64,000 nt of DNA from Buddleja alternifolia (taxonomy: Eukaryota > Streptophyta > Magnoliopsida > Lamiales > Scrophulariaceae), in the NCBI GenBank assembly GCA_019426215.1, contig CM033400.1, forward strand, positions 26,458,568-26,522,567. Direction: 5' to 3'. The notes under the pieces were generated by a model. The model searched no databases and was not told where the DNA came from. It saw nothing but the letters and a program-made list of their open reading frames with translations. The position numbers and the translations under genes were made by a program. Below are positions 25,407-35,599 of the stretch, piece after piece. Numbering within the stretch: the first letter of the stretch is position 1; each line of letters starts with the position of its first letter.

Positions 25407-26178
25407 GGGAGTTGTTAAAGGCACTCCAACTTTTGTTATTGACATTCCAATTTTTGTTTCATTTTGCCAAAAGGACAAAATTGCCCTACATTGTTTAGGA
25501 GAAAATTATTAAAGACATTTTCTTTTACACATATTAGATTTATTTAGTATCAACATATTAAAATCAAATTTATGTAGAAACAAGAGTTGAGATAATGTAA
25601 AGAATGTTATTGGCATTTACATAATATCTCAAAATTCATCCTGCAATGCATAGATAAATTTATTGAAAAATAATAAAAAATCTACTTTATATTTGCTTTA
25701 TTACCTCACAAAACAGAAATATTTGGTTCTCGGTTGCTTTGAAATAATTTAAGATATTAGTTTTTCTAAAAAATTAGTTGATTATGTATTTTCTACCATT
25801 TGTAATATTATTTTGTGTTTATGCGTGATTTGTAGTGTCTTTAATTGAAATGGATGACAATGAATAAAATATTTCTGATTTTTGAGGTAATAAAGTACAC
25901 ATAAAAATAAATTTCTTATTATGTTTCGATAAAGTTATCTAAATATTGTAGGATGAAGTTTGATGTCAAAATGTAAATGCCAATACCATTCATTATCTTC
26001 ATTCATGTTTCTACATAGAATTGATTTTAATATGTTTAAACTAAATACATTTAATATGAATAGAAGAAATTATCTTTAATAATTTTCTCCTAAACAATGA
26101 AGGGCTTTTTTGTCCTTTTGACAAAATAAAATAAAAATTGGAGTGCCAATAACAATAGTTGAAGTGCCTTTAACAACT

Positions 26179-26181
<3 letters not shown>
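25407..26181. mobile_element. Fold-back MITE, 775 bp, inserted in a (TA)n run
   Basis: The two halves are inverted copies for roughly 330-350 bp each. Both ends begin GGGAGTTGTTAAAGGCACT, followed by CAA and TTGTTATTG, and share inner blocks such as AGGAGAAAATTATTAAAG, AACATATTAAAATCAA, and ATGTAGAAACA. A loop of about 140 bp lies at about 25730-25870. It could fold into one long hairpin. Flanks are TATATA on both sides, so the TSD length cannot be read exactly. No coding. The terminus resembles the FAR1-MULE end at 28217/59016 (15 of the first 21 positions), so a Mutator-type origin is possible. Confidence 0.8.

Positions 26182-26231
<50 letters not shown>
26182..26231. repeat. (TA)n-(CA)n microsatellite
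   Basis: About 20 TA units followed by four CA units, directly against the right end of the fold-back MITE. Confidence 0.95.
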
Positions 26232-26795
26232 ACGCTCTGATATCTTAAATTTTAATAATCCTTCAAAGCAATCCCAAACATAGAATAATTTTAAAATGAT
26301 GAATACTTTATCTATTTTCTATATTTTATTATATATTCTAAACAAAAATTAAACACAAAAATACATAGACATATATTACATATATAGTTGTGTGTGAAAT
26401 ACATAGAAATGTCATCAATTTACAACATAGAATACAAAATACAATAGAAAATTCTAAAACTTGAGTGCCATTAAACAAAAAAGCATCTAAGTATATATAC
26501 ACAACACATAACCAGCCTACCCACCGTCTTCCTCCTCAACATCTCACTCTGTGCGTGCTTATAAATAAAACAAATTCCAGTCACGGATTTTCTCTCTGTA
26601 ATCCACCCTACCAAATAATCACTTTCCATTTCGACATAATTAATGTTGCCAAGTTCATATAATTCATAGTATATTCCAAATTCAAATCGTAAAAAGTATA
26701 GCACAAATCCGACACCGATAAACTATAAAAACACACATATAGCACAAATTGATAACAAATTCTTATACATAAACAAAAGATATGTTGATTTAACC

Positions 26796-27065
26796 TTACA
26801 AACGAACCCAAGTCTCCACCAAGCCCATTATTTTGTGTGACAAAACATGGGCTATATGGGTCTCAAAATATACCTTGATACGTTTGGAAGATGGCTCGAT
26901 AGATGAAAATTCGCTGGAGGACTCTACTTCGCTGGAAATCTCAGTCTTTGCCGCTGGGTGGTGGAAGTTGAGGGTGAGTGTGTGCTCGGGTGAAAGTGAT
27001 GAGAGAATGAACATAGCAAAGGGAGGGGTTTTTATTTTAGCCATGTGAGCCCTTGTCAAATCCAT
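26796..27065 (-). CDS. Possible short exon (89 codons), unknown, near the Harbinger right end
   Basis: An open minus-strand frame with a serine/glutamate-rich middle (SSEVESSSEFSSIEPSSKR). No domain recognised. It lies between the right Harbinger end and the ORF1 relic and on the same strand, so it could be leader or a remnant of the element's transcript, or captured DNA. Codon and length evidence is weak. Confidence 0.2.
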   Translation of the reverse strand: MDLTRAHMAKIKTPPFAMFILSSLSPEHTLTLNFHHPAAKTEISSEVESSSEFSSIEPSSKRIKVYFETHIAHVLSHKIMGLVETWVRL

Positions 27066-27310
27066 CCTTTCAATTTAGTTGAGAAAGCTAAGAGGGATTC
27101 TCCATTTCTTGGAGAGAATATCGACTTTCCAAAGATCTTTTCTCTGAGGACAGAGAAGGGGTAGGTGAGAGGTATTGAATCTCTGAGATTTTAAGAGAGA
27201 GACAGATTTTAAAAGAAAATTTGGCTAACACACTAGTCAACCACGTTTCTCTGAGTTTTTTACTCTGAAAATCGATTTTTGGGGGTAGAGATAGCCAACC
27301 AATTAGGCCC

Positions 27311-27395
27311 TAAATCTCATCAACTCTAATCATACATTATTTTTTTTCTAAAAAAAGGACAAAAGCATCACATCACACTTTTATAGAAAAGGCTA
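27311..27395. repeat. Right half of the tandem unit split by Harbinger
   Basis: Begins with the right TSD TAA and continues ATCTCATCAACTCTAATCAT, then a T-run and GACAAAAGCATCA, matching the second half of the intact unit at 27435-27530. Confidence 0.75.
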
Positions 27396-27530
27396 TATGA
27401 ACACCTATGCAAACAAGTTTCTCATAAAAACAAATAAATCGCATCAACTCTAATCATACATGTTTTTTTTTTCTAAAAAAAAAAAAAAATGACAAAAGCA
27501 TCCATCACACTTTTAACACCTTGTGTTTTA
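27396..27530. repeat. Intact tandem unit (paralogous empty site of the Harbinger insertion)
   Basis: Reads straight through from TATGAACACC...AACAAGTTTCTCA to AAATAAATC (TAA at 27435-27437) and on to CATCAACTCTAATCATACAT. These are the sequences that lie on either side of the 10-kb Harbinger element in the neighbouring copy. Confidence 0.75.
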
Positions 27531-27663
27531 TCCTTAAAAAAATTCTCAATTTTTTCACGAAAAACGAATTTTCAAGAAAGAGCATGTCATTTAATTAGGC
27601 CCTTAAATGCCTCGTGTGTGTGTGTGTCAAATTTATAGTTAGTACATCTCCCATATTTAATAA

Positions 27664-27938
27664 TGTTATAAAATCACTTGGAATATGACAAATATAGAGA
27701 CAAGAGAATGAGAGATATGTTTATTTCATTTGGCGTGTCTCAACAATATAATTGTATGTCCTATTTAAAGGCACAAATCAATAAGTATAAGAACCTCAAA
27801 GGTTGATTTTACATAACGAGGGAAGTTAATGACAATGAATCATATTCATGGTGAAAGGTGAGAAGAATTGGAGTTACATGGAGGTGAAAGGACGTGGGAG
27901 TTATATGGACATTCATACAATATAATATATTTGTAACA
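27664..27938 (-). repeat. 3' LTR of the split Copia element
   Basis: Near-identical in length to and clearly homologous with 60414-60687. Next to it, CTCCCCCTT at 27939-27947 is the polypurine tract (AAGGGGGAG on the minus strand) that primes plus-strand synthesis. Confidence 0.88.
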
Positions 27939-28208
27939 CTCCCCCTTGTATGTCCATAACTTAAGAATATGCCTCATTAAAACTAAATTAGGAAAAATCT
28001 TGTGGAACAAAAACATAGTGAAGGGAAAATAGTACATTATTCTTTTAGTACGAAATCAAATATTGTCTCATTAAAAACCTTACCAGGAAAACCTAATGGA
28101 AAAAAACCTTGGTTAAGGGAAAAAGAGTGTAGTTCGCATTAACTCCCTCTCACGACAATATCAGTCAAGATCTTCGAGTCAATGAACTCCAATATCATAG
28201 GCTAGCCT
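27939..28208 (-). pseudogene. 3' tail of the split Copia pol and 3' untranslated region
   Basis: Read on the minus strand from 28208 it gives the last pol codons (KRLAYDIGVH, stop, LEDLD), then non-coding sequence down to the polypurine tract. It is the continuation of the pol pseudogene at 59017-59860. Confidence 0.75.
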
Positions 28209-28216
28209 TTTAAATT

Positions 28217-28541
28217 GGGGATTGATATTTGCGCTCCCTTTTCTGATAATACCGCTTTATCAAGTTTTTTGTCTTCAAATTTCCCCAAAATACCTTTTGA
28301 CTCATTAAACAACATTTAAACTGATTTTTTTGTGGACAAATAAGTTTTGGTCCTTCCATCACTATTTACGTAAATTTTCACAGCACACTCACAAATCCCC
28401 AAGTCCCTCTTTATATGATTTCTTTTTGTCCTTTGTGCCTTCTTCTCCTTCAACTTTATTATTCTTTTTCTTTGTTTTTTTGTATTCTCCTGCTATTCTA
28501 TGTCATATATTTAAAATTAATTTATTTTCTTAGACTACAGC
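28217..28541 (+). mobile_element. Left arm of the FAR1-MULE (leader/intron of transposase gene)
   Basis: TIR, then AT-rich and T-rich sequence ending in TTATTTTCTTAG, a splice-acceptor-like site. Directly after it comes ACTACAGC, where the Gypsy element inserted. The exon continues at 54886. Confidence 0.6.
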
Positions 28542-29259
28542 TATTTCGCGTGAAAAACAAACTAGAATAAGGAGGGATTTCGAGTAGACGGTCCCCGCCT
28601 CGTGATAACCTTAACTTAGGATTATCTACCGACCCCTGCCCAAATAGGCTAATGGTGGTCATATGCCTTTTTATTTACTTATTCTACGGTATATGCAGCA
28701 AATATGATCGTAATATGTAAACAGCCAAAATATATTAAATTGAGAAAAAGGAGCATACCTCCATCGATTCTTGATTCGAAGTACAAGCTATGGATTCAGC
28801 CTCTCGCTACGTTTATTACTATGCTACCAGATTACTCTATACTAAAAATTACGATTGTTTGAACAGAATCTAAATTCTAATCTAAAAAGGAAAACTACGA
28901 AAATACTGAACTACACTACGTAAACTGCTCTAATGAAAAATCTGAAAAGATAAGTTTTTTCTCTGAGATGTTGTCTGCCTTTTTTCTTCTTCTTCTTACC
29001 TTTTATATTTGTGGACGCCCCACGTTCCCCATTTTGGCTAACCGTCCTCAACTCCCTGTTTCAAAATCTCAGAGTTTGGCGCGTTCATTTCTCTTTTGGA
29101 TAAACTTCCTCGTTAAATGGGCCTCATTTTCCTGCTTCTTTATATTCGTTCAAGTGGCCCATATCATTTTGTTTCCCTACTTGGGCCTATCCCCATTCAG
29201 TCTCTTTTTCATGGTATTTTTCGAATGGTCCACTTGTTATTTATTATTTATTATAAACA
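28542..29259 (-). repeat. 3' LTR of the Tat-like element
   Basis: Direct copy of 54176-54885 with scattered changes and one 8-bp-class indel (around 28825). On the + strand it begins TATTTCGCGTG (TGTTTCGCATG in the other LTR) and ends TTATAAACA. Confidence 0.88.
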
Positions 29260-29724
29260 AATGCCCCCCTGATATATATGAATATTTTGGTTTCATGTAT
29301 ATCAAATAGATACGTCTCTCTCTGGGGACGCTTCAGTTTCGCGGGTCTTCTTCTTTCAAATAACCCGTCTCATCCCTAAATGTTGAGACTTTTCACTTTC
29401 CTGACGGTTATTGAAACATACATCCTTCCAGGTTTTTCTCGAGGTTTTCAATTTCAATCATTATGAATTTACGTTCCCGGCGTTACGTGTATTGATTCGC
29501 GCGAATCATCATAACTCCTTCAAATCGCCGTCTTTTCGATATCCTACCCATCAATTGTCGTGGCTTTTCTTGTCCGGTCATCTCAACCCTTATAAATAGG
29601 TTGGTTGCCTACTTTCCTCTTTACTTTTCCCCATCTACTTTCATTCTTACTCCTCGTCTTCTTCGAGCATCATCATCGCTTGCCGTTCTTCTGGTACCCT
29701 TATTTTCTTTGCTCGAGTCACATT
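29260..29724 (+). promoter_or_regulatory. Promoter and leader of the antisense PMD gene
   Basis: Lies between the 3' LTR and the PMD start codon. A TATA box CTTATAAATAGG sits at about 29590-29601, some 125 bp upstream of the likely ATG at 29725. The gene therefore seems to have its own promoter, facing away from the nearby LTR and opposite to retrotransposon transcription. Confidence 0.55.
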
Positions 29725-32700
29725 ATGGCTGTGCCTCCCCATCTAGCCGCTCATGATCTTACCTTCTTAGTTCCCCAAGCATCGATTTTGGGTTGTGAGG
29801 ATGCTAAGGAGATCCACCAGATTTTGAGAAATTTTCGACAATATTATCTTGATACCAAAGTGGCGTCAATCGAGACGTCCTATATAGTTCCTCGAGGAAC
29901 TTCTATTCGCAGAGAAGAGTCGATTCCTCATCTATCCCTTGGTCCGCGATTTGATTCGGCCGTCTTTGATGGAGCGGCTCCGCAAGCCCCCGAGTTATTA
30001 GGGGTTTGGCCCGCTTTGGAGGGTGCTTTTACTCCCCTTTGTATGAATCGAGAGGTGCGAAAATTTGCCTGGACTAACATAAGGAAACCCATAAATGGGT
30101 GGATTGGGAGTATCGAGGCCTTCCCCTGGTTCGAGCGCCTCCGCCAGTTTCATCCCAAATGGAGAGAAAATTGCATTCTAGGCCTAATTCGATTGGGCTG
30201 CTATCAGGTATTACCTTTCGAGCAGGTGATGACTGATTCTTTAGCCTTATCTTGGCATCCCTCCTATAATTGCTTTGTTTTACCACAAGGGATTCAAACA
30301 GTCACGCTCGAGGACGTGGCGTTGATCACTGGGCTGTCTCCACATGGCACGGTTCTCCCTTCGAGTGAACCTATTTCTACAGCCAAATCAATCTTGGTGG
30401 CCGCCTCCCAGTGGCTACAACATCATGGCAAAAGTAGTGGCTCCAACATAGTCTACTCGATTTTGGTCAAACATTTCGTCGAGAACGAGGATCCGGTACC
30501 TGACTTCGAGGAGGTACTCTTTCTAAATTTTGTTCTTTATCGGTTATTCATGAACTCAGGATGTGTCGTGAACAAGACTTTCCTTCCACTGGCTGTTAAT
30601 ATCGCTGAAACCATGGGGCCGATCGAGTTAGCTCCCCTAGTTTTATCCTATTTTTATCGAATGATGTTTCATATTTTCCAAAGTCCTTCAAGTGTGAAAA
30701 GGGTATCTGGCCCCCTATGGTTATTAACTTGTTGGGCCTTCCTTTACTACCCCAAATTGCTCAATGTTAGAAGCCTTCCCTATTTCGAGACCGCCTTAGG
30801 TTCCTCGAGCAACCTCAAGCCTCTCTCGAGTTGGGCTTGTTGTGGTGAAGCCACTGTGAACCTTCTGATTCCTCTCGAAAAGGGGTCTTATCTTCCGACT
30901 TTGTGCACTTTGTACAACCCTTTGTACGTGTCGACTTGGTGCCCATTTTTCGAAACCAGACATGATCAAGCCGGCACCCATTGGTCTCACACCGCCCTTC
31001 CAGATTGGATGGCTGACATTGACTCCCTCGAAGAACAAGAAGATGATCAACCGTATTGGCGTGCCATTTTATTTTCTCGAGACCTTCTGTATGCCGACAA
31101 CACTCCCGGTGTTGAGGGTTATAATCCCCAGGTATTTGTTATTTGTTATTTCGAATCGTTATTTTGGTATTAGATAGTGCTGCTATTTCATGGGATTTTC
31201 ATTTTTTGTGTTAATCATCTTTTCTATCTACTCCTAGTTATGCTCGAGGCAGTTTGGTATCAACCAGAGTTTCGCTCTACCATTTCTCGGCACAATGAAC
31301 CGTCCCTGGTTCCAAAGGCAATACACGATCCCTAAATTGAAAAGAGTCCGGGTAGAAACCATAATTCGAGGGATGTCATCGTGCCAGGTTTTACCGTTGC
31401 CGGTACCCACATTTTGCAGGGTTATTCAAGTGGAACCCTGTTTCACTAATTTTTGGAATAAAGTTTTGCAACGAGACTTCTCGAGGCGTATCATATGGCG
31501 ACTGGTCACGAAGGCCACCAAAAGCTTTGGGGGTTCTGGAAACGTTGCCGACCTCTCCAAGTTATTACCTATAGAGGTATCTTCGATTCTCCTATTTTGT
31601 TTTCTTTATTGACTTTTGATTCTCATTTGTTACCTGGCGGTTTGTCTTGTCAGGAAGATGCTTACGTGATTCCTCACTCTCTTACCTCGGGGTGGCGGTT
31701 TGAAAGAGATGACTCCTCCGTTTGAGCTGGTGATAGCCTCTATCGAGCCCTTCGAGAATCGTAAATTACTGCTCGAGCTTCTTCGGTCAGTAGACAAACC
31801 TCCACGGCTAGTTCTTTTGGCTCCAAGAAATCGAAAGCCAATCCTACATCGGCGCCGGTCACTCGAAAGCGCTCGGCATTGGTTATTCGAGAACAGCCGA
31901 TTTTTAGCACCTTGACTTCGATCGAAGAAGTAGGATTAGGTGAAGAAGAGGACGAGGAGCCATCTCTTATGCGGAAAAATAGCAAACTCCCTCGTTTGGA
32001 AGGTGCTTCTCTCACTCCTTTTTAGATTTTTATTATGTTAAAGTCTTTGCCTTATATTTTTTATCAACTTGTAGTTAGCCCTGCATCTGCAACTCTTCCA
32101 CCCGCAACGGAGACTGCCTCTCGAGAGGATGATGCCCTTGCGGTGGCTCTACTCACATCAGATCCAGGACAACCAGCTTTAGACGAAAATGCTTCTACTC
32201 CAGGTAATTAATATAGCATATTTCTTCGAGCGTTTCTTACGTGCTATCTGCTTAACTACCCGTAATTTCTTTCAGAGCTTCCGACTGCTGTTGCCTCGAG
32301 CAGTCATGAACCGATACCCGAGATTGACATAGGGATCCCATTCACCCCTAGTCCTTCACCTCCTTTAGATGAATCTTCGCCGGCCGTGACCTTCGACCCC
32401 AATTAGGCCCTTATTTCTCCAATAGTTACGCCGGATCCGGCGCCTTCGAGCTCGACCGCTCCAACAACGGTGGCTCTCCCCGAAGGTATTTTTTGAGTTT
32501 GTCTTTAGTCCTTTTTATCTTCGTATTTGCTTCTTTTTCATAACTTTCCTTTCAAACTTTTCAGATGAAGTCGTCGCCCCTGCCTTTTCGAGGATCGAGT
32601 TGACTACGGTGCTCTACGACATTCGGCGCCGCCCTGATGATCCGGCATTAATTCAAAGACTCCGTTTTCTTCTTGATGAAGCCCAGTCGAGAGTATCAGG

Positions 32701-33112
32701 CACGTGGCTTCCCATATTTAAAGGGGCCCACAAAGTGCTCGAGAGCTGCCTGAATAATCTTAAAGATTATATGGACCAAAGGATCAACCCTTTGGACGAA
32801 GAGGCGTCTATCGAGCACAATAGGCGCATCAATCAGCTACAGGATCAAGCCCCTGTTTTAGCCAACACCCGGGATAATTACTTAGCCCAAATAGCTGATT
32901 TCGACGTTCGAATCGCTGATCTGCAGGCAGAGAGGGATCGCCTTGTTTCCCTGGCCGACCAAGTAGAAGCGGATATGGTATCCCTTGATGATCAAGTCGC
33001 CCGATTGGAGAACGAGTTCGAGAACATAATTCGACCTGCACTTATTGAAAAAGATGCTTTCGAGACATCTTTGGAAGTTCTAGCTAGTTCTCTCCCTTTC
33101 ATTCGGTTCTAG
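29725..33112 (+). pseudogene. Plant mobile domain (PMD, MAIN-like) gene carried antisense in the Tat element
   Basis: Six exons, 29725-31131, 31238-31576, 31654-32002, 32075-32203, 32276-32485 and 32565-33112, have GT-AG borders and sum to exactly 994 codons in one phase. Exon 1 holds the PMD (PF10536-type) core, for example WFERLRQFHPKW, FVLPQGIQTVTLEDVALITGL, and WLLTCWAFLYYP. The last exon is a coiled coil (LQAERDRLVSLADQVEADMV). Three in-frame stops break it: TGA 31723-31725, TAA 31762-31764 and TAG 32404-32406. A product of about 605 aa with the whole PMD could still be made. ATG 29725 was chosen because it follows the TATA box at a normal distance. Host MAIN/MAIL1 proteins act in silencing and genome stability; the role in the element is unknown. 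Confidence 0.8.
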
Positions 33113-33141
33113 GGCTTGTACATATTTTGATTTTTTGCTTT

Positions 33142-33946
33142 CTAAGTTTTGTGTAAGAAATTCCGGCCTGTTTCGGGCAATCTTTCTAATATTACTGCTT
33201 CATTTGTTTTCCATATGCTTGGTGTGTACATTTTTAAGTGTTTGGCATTTAATGCTTTACCATATTCGATTCTATCTAAGTGTTGTAATTTATAAGAGTT
33301 TCCCGATAATCTGTTGGCGATCAAGAACGGTCCTTCCCACTTAGGGGACCATTTTCCATAAAAGTGATCCTTGGAGCTCTCTGGTAATATCGTTTTCCAA
33401 ACAAAGTCCCCTTTTTCGAAGGATCTCCCCTTTACCTTTTTGTTATAACTTTTCTCAATCCTTCGTTTTTGTATTTCAATTTGCTGTAATGCCATAATTG
33501 TACCATTTCGTGATCCAAATTTTCTATGTTCATATTATTGGCATATTCTTCAGAGGTGAGCTCGGTTTGCTCAAGTATTCTTCTCGATTTTATATTAATC
33601 TTCATTGGGATAACTGTTTCGTGGCCATAAACCAATTGGAAAAATGATGTCCCTAGGCTATCTTTTTTGGTCACCCTGAGGGCCCATAACGTGACTATCA
33701 GTAATTCATGCCAATTCTTCGGATTCTTCTCTATTATCTTAGCAATACATGCTTTAATAAGTTTATTCGAAGATTCAGCTTGTCCATTCGCTTGGGCATA
33801 GTAAGGTGTAGAATTCAGTAGCTTTATATTGAATTGTTTTAGAAATCCAAGTACTTCTGTACTATTGAAAACCTTTACTTGATCCACCGTTATTGTTTCT
33901 GGGATACCGAACCTTGATATAATATTTTCTTTTATAAATTCTGTTA
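33142..33946 (-). pseudogene. Tat integrase, C-terminal half
   Basis: Continues the integrase cut at 47449. It starts with the second catalytic Asp region (TVDQVKVFNSTEV) and reaches the catalytic Glu in YYAQANGQAESSNKLIK. The chromatin/DNA-binding C-terminal part (FEKGDFVW, WEGPF, and NAKHLKMY) follows in another frame, so there is a frameshift near 33490. The stop at 33142 lies 30 bp from the stop of the convergent PMD gene, so the two transcripts would overlap at their 3' ends. Confidence 0.82.
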
Positions 33947-33951
33947 TCTGC

Positions 33952-35599
33952 TGACACGCTAAAAGCTAACGTGCTATGATAGCAAGTGCACTAAACGTAT
34001 GTAGTAATAAGGGGACAAAAAGTCCGGGTTGTCGAACCACGGAAACTTGAATTTTAGTTTATGATTAATGAAAATGGACAAAAGTAGATTGCAATAAAAC
34101 GAGTAAGCTAGTGACGAACCAAAAAGAAACGAATTATAGATTAAATCTCACGTATGATAAAATGACTAAGGCACATGCTACAACCGAATCTACTCGTCAA
34201 TATAGATGAGCTACTTTTCGAATTATTAGACTCCTATTGCTTTGGTGGAAATTCCTTAGATAATTATTACCCGATGTCTCGGCACATAATAATCCTATGA
34301 TTAATTGATGGTTCTCTAAATATGTCTATCCGAGAATCTAATCAATAACCACGCATTAACGTTCTAGAGTTTCCCCGGATAAATCCGGCTAACCGCACCC
34401 GGAAATCTTTACCTATTTCTAGGAGCAATTTCACATTAGTTTCGGATGATGTGTTGATTCATTTGAACCCTAACCTATCTTCTCTCGAATGACTAGACTA
34501 GGCAAGATAGCAAGCATATGGTGATCAAGCACATGATTGTAATAAAAGCTCAAAATCAACACACAAAGCAATATGAGAATTAATACGAAAATTCACTTCA
34601 CATATATTGATTCATAAATTGGCTTTCACATGGCCTTAGTTCTACAATATTAGCCTCTCATCAAGGCTTTAAGAAAATCTAATACAAACATATACATACT
34701 CATGGAAATAAACATGTAAATGCAAATAATTAAAACTCCCTCAATTGATTGATGATGGATCCTTGCTTTTGATCTTCAATCCTTAACTCCTCTCTCTTTG
34801 TTCCCCTCCAAAAGTGATGAAGAATGGTGATGAATGATGATGAGTGAAAAGTGATGGCCAAAATGCCTCTCTCTCTCCCCTCCTCCAAGATGTGTTCCGG
34901 TCAATTGTGCTCAAAAATGCCTTAAGAAAACCACAACAAATCAGCTCCTAGTGTGTGTCCTCCACTACTCTTAAAGTGAGTAGTATAAAATTCCCTAAAG
35001 TAGATCTATTAAGAAACATACTTATGACATCCCCTCTCATACATGTGATGACCTCTTGGCTTTAAATGTTCCATTCCCCCATCAAATGATGATCTTTTGG
35101 CTGAAAAGAATCTCAATTCGGGTTTGGACACGCCTAGGCGTGGCATTACGGCGCTTGGGCGCGGGATTCAGAATGCTGAAATTAAATGCAATGTATCCTG
35201 CGCAGCAATCGTATTTCATTCATAACTTTCTCCACGAAACTCCGATTTGGATGATTCAAGTCCTCATTTGAAGCTAACACATAGTTCTACAACATTGTAG
35301 AAGGGAACTTCATCCAATTCGGCCTCTAAACATACGGAAATAGCGCTCGAACGTGGAAAGTGGTGTAGATACGGCGCCCGGGCGTGGGCAAGATGGCGCC
35401 TAGGCGTAGGGGTGCGTAGCAATTTGGCCTAAACTTGTTTTATACGTCATTTTTCATCCCGTTCTTTGATTGTATCCATTTAAGACCTGAAATCACTTAA
35501 TGCACGAATTAAACGCACATGTGGCAAGAATCAAGCGATAAATGAACCTAAGACATAAACGCAAAGGGGCTTAAAAACACGTAAAAATGCCTCTTATCA
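33952..35599 (-). repeat. 3' LTR (copy A) of the Athila-like element
   Basis: Nearly identical to copy B at 45782-47443; the clearest difference is a short extra stretch in B near 46790. It contains the CACGCCTAGGCGTGG and GGCGCC..GGCG palindromic words. The 71-codon frame at 35056-35271 recurs in copy B and is not a gene. Confidence 0.92.

Larger units (their letters stand above)
17254..27310 (-). mobile_element. PIF/Harbinger DNA transposon, decayed, about 10 kb with insertions
   Basis: Ends are inverted: the left begins AGGCCTAATTGGTTGGC and the right (reverse complement) begins GGGCCTAATTGGTTGGC. Both are flanked by TAA (17251-17253 and 27311-27313), the 3-bp TSD typical of PIF/Harbinger. 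Inside, on the minus strand, are a Harbinger nuclease pseudogene (21810-23310) and Myb/SANT-type ORF1 relics (23880-24910 and 20480-21480), the usual two-gene content. A non-autonomous LTR element and a fold-back MITE are nested in it. Without them it would be about 6.9 kb. The direct repeats outside the ends and an empty-site paralogue at 27396-27530 support these borders. Confidence 0.8.

Noticed and set aside
16645..27604. Alternative Harbinger ends (GGGCCTAATT at 16645 and 27604, each with TTA flanks)
   Set aside because: Inner sequences do not match beyond 11 bp, whereas 17254/27310 share 16 bp and are supported by the empty-site repeat.
29605..29724. Upstream 40 codons of the long PMD frame
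   Set aside because: They lie directly behind the TATA box where the leader should be and look like signal-peptide-like T-rich leader sequence; ATG 29725 fits better.
35056..35271. 71-codon + frame repeated identically at 46900-47115
   Set aside because: It lies in the two LTRs; identity reflects LTR duplication, not a gene family.
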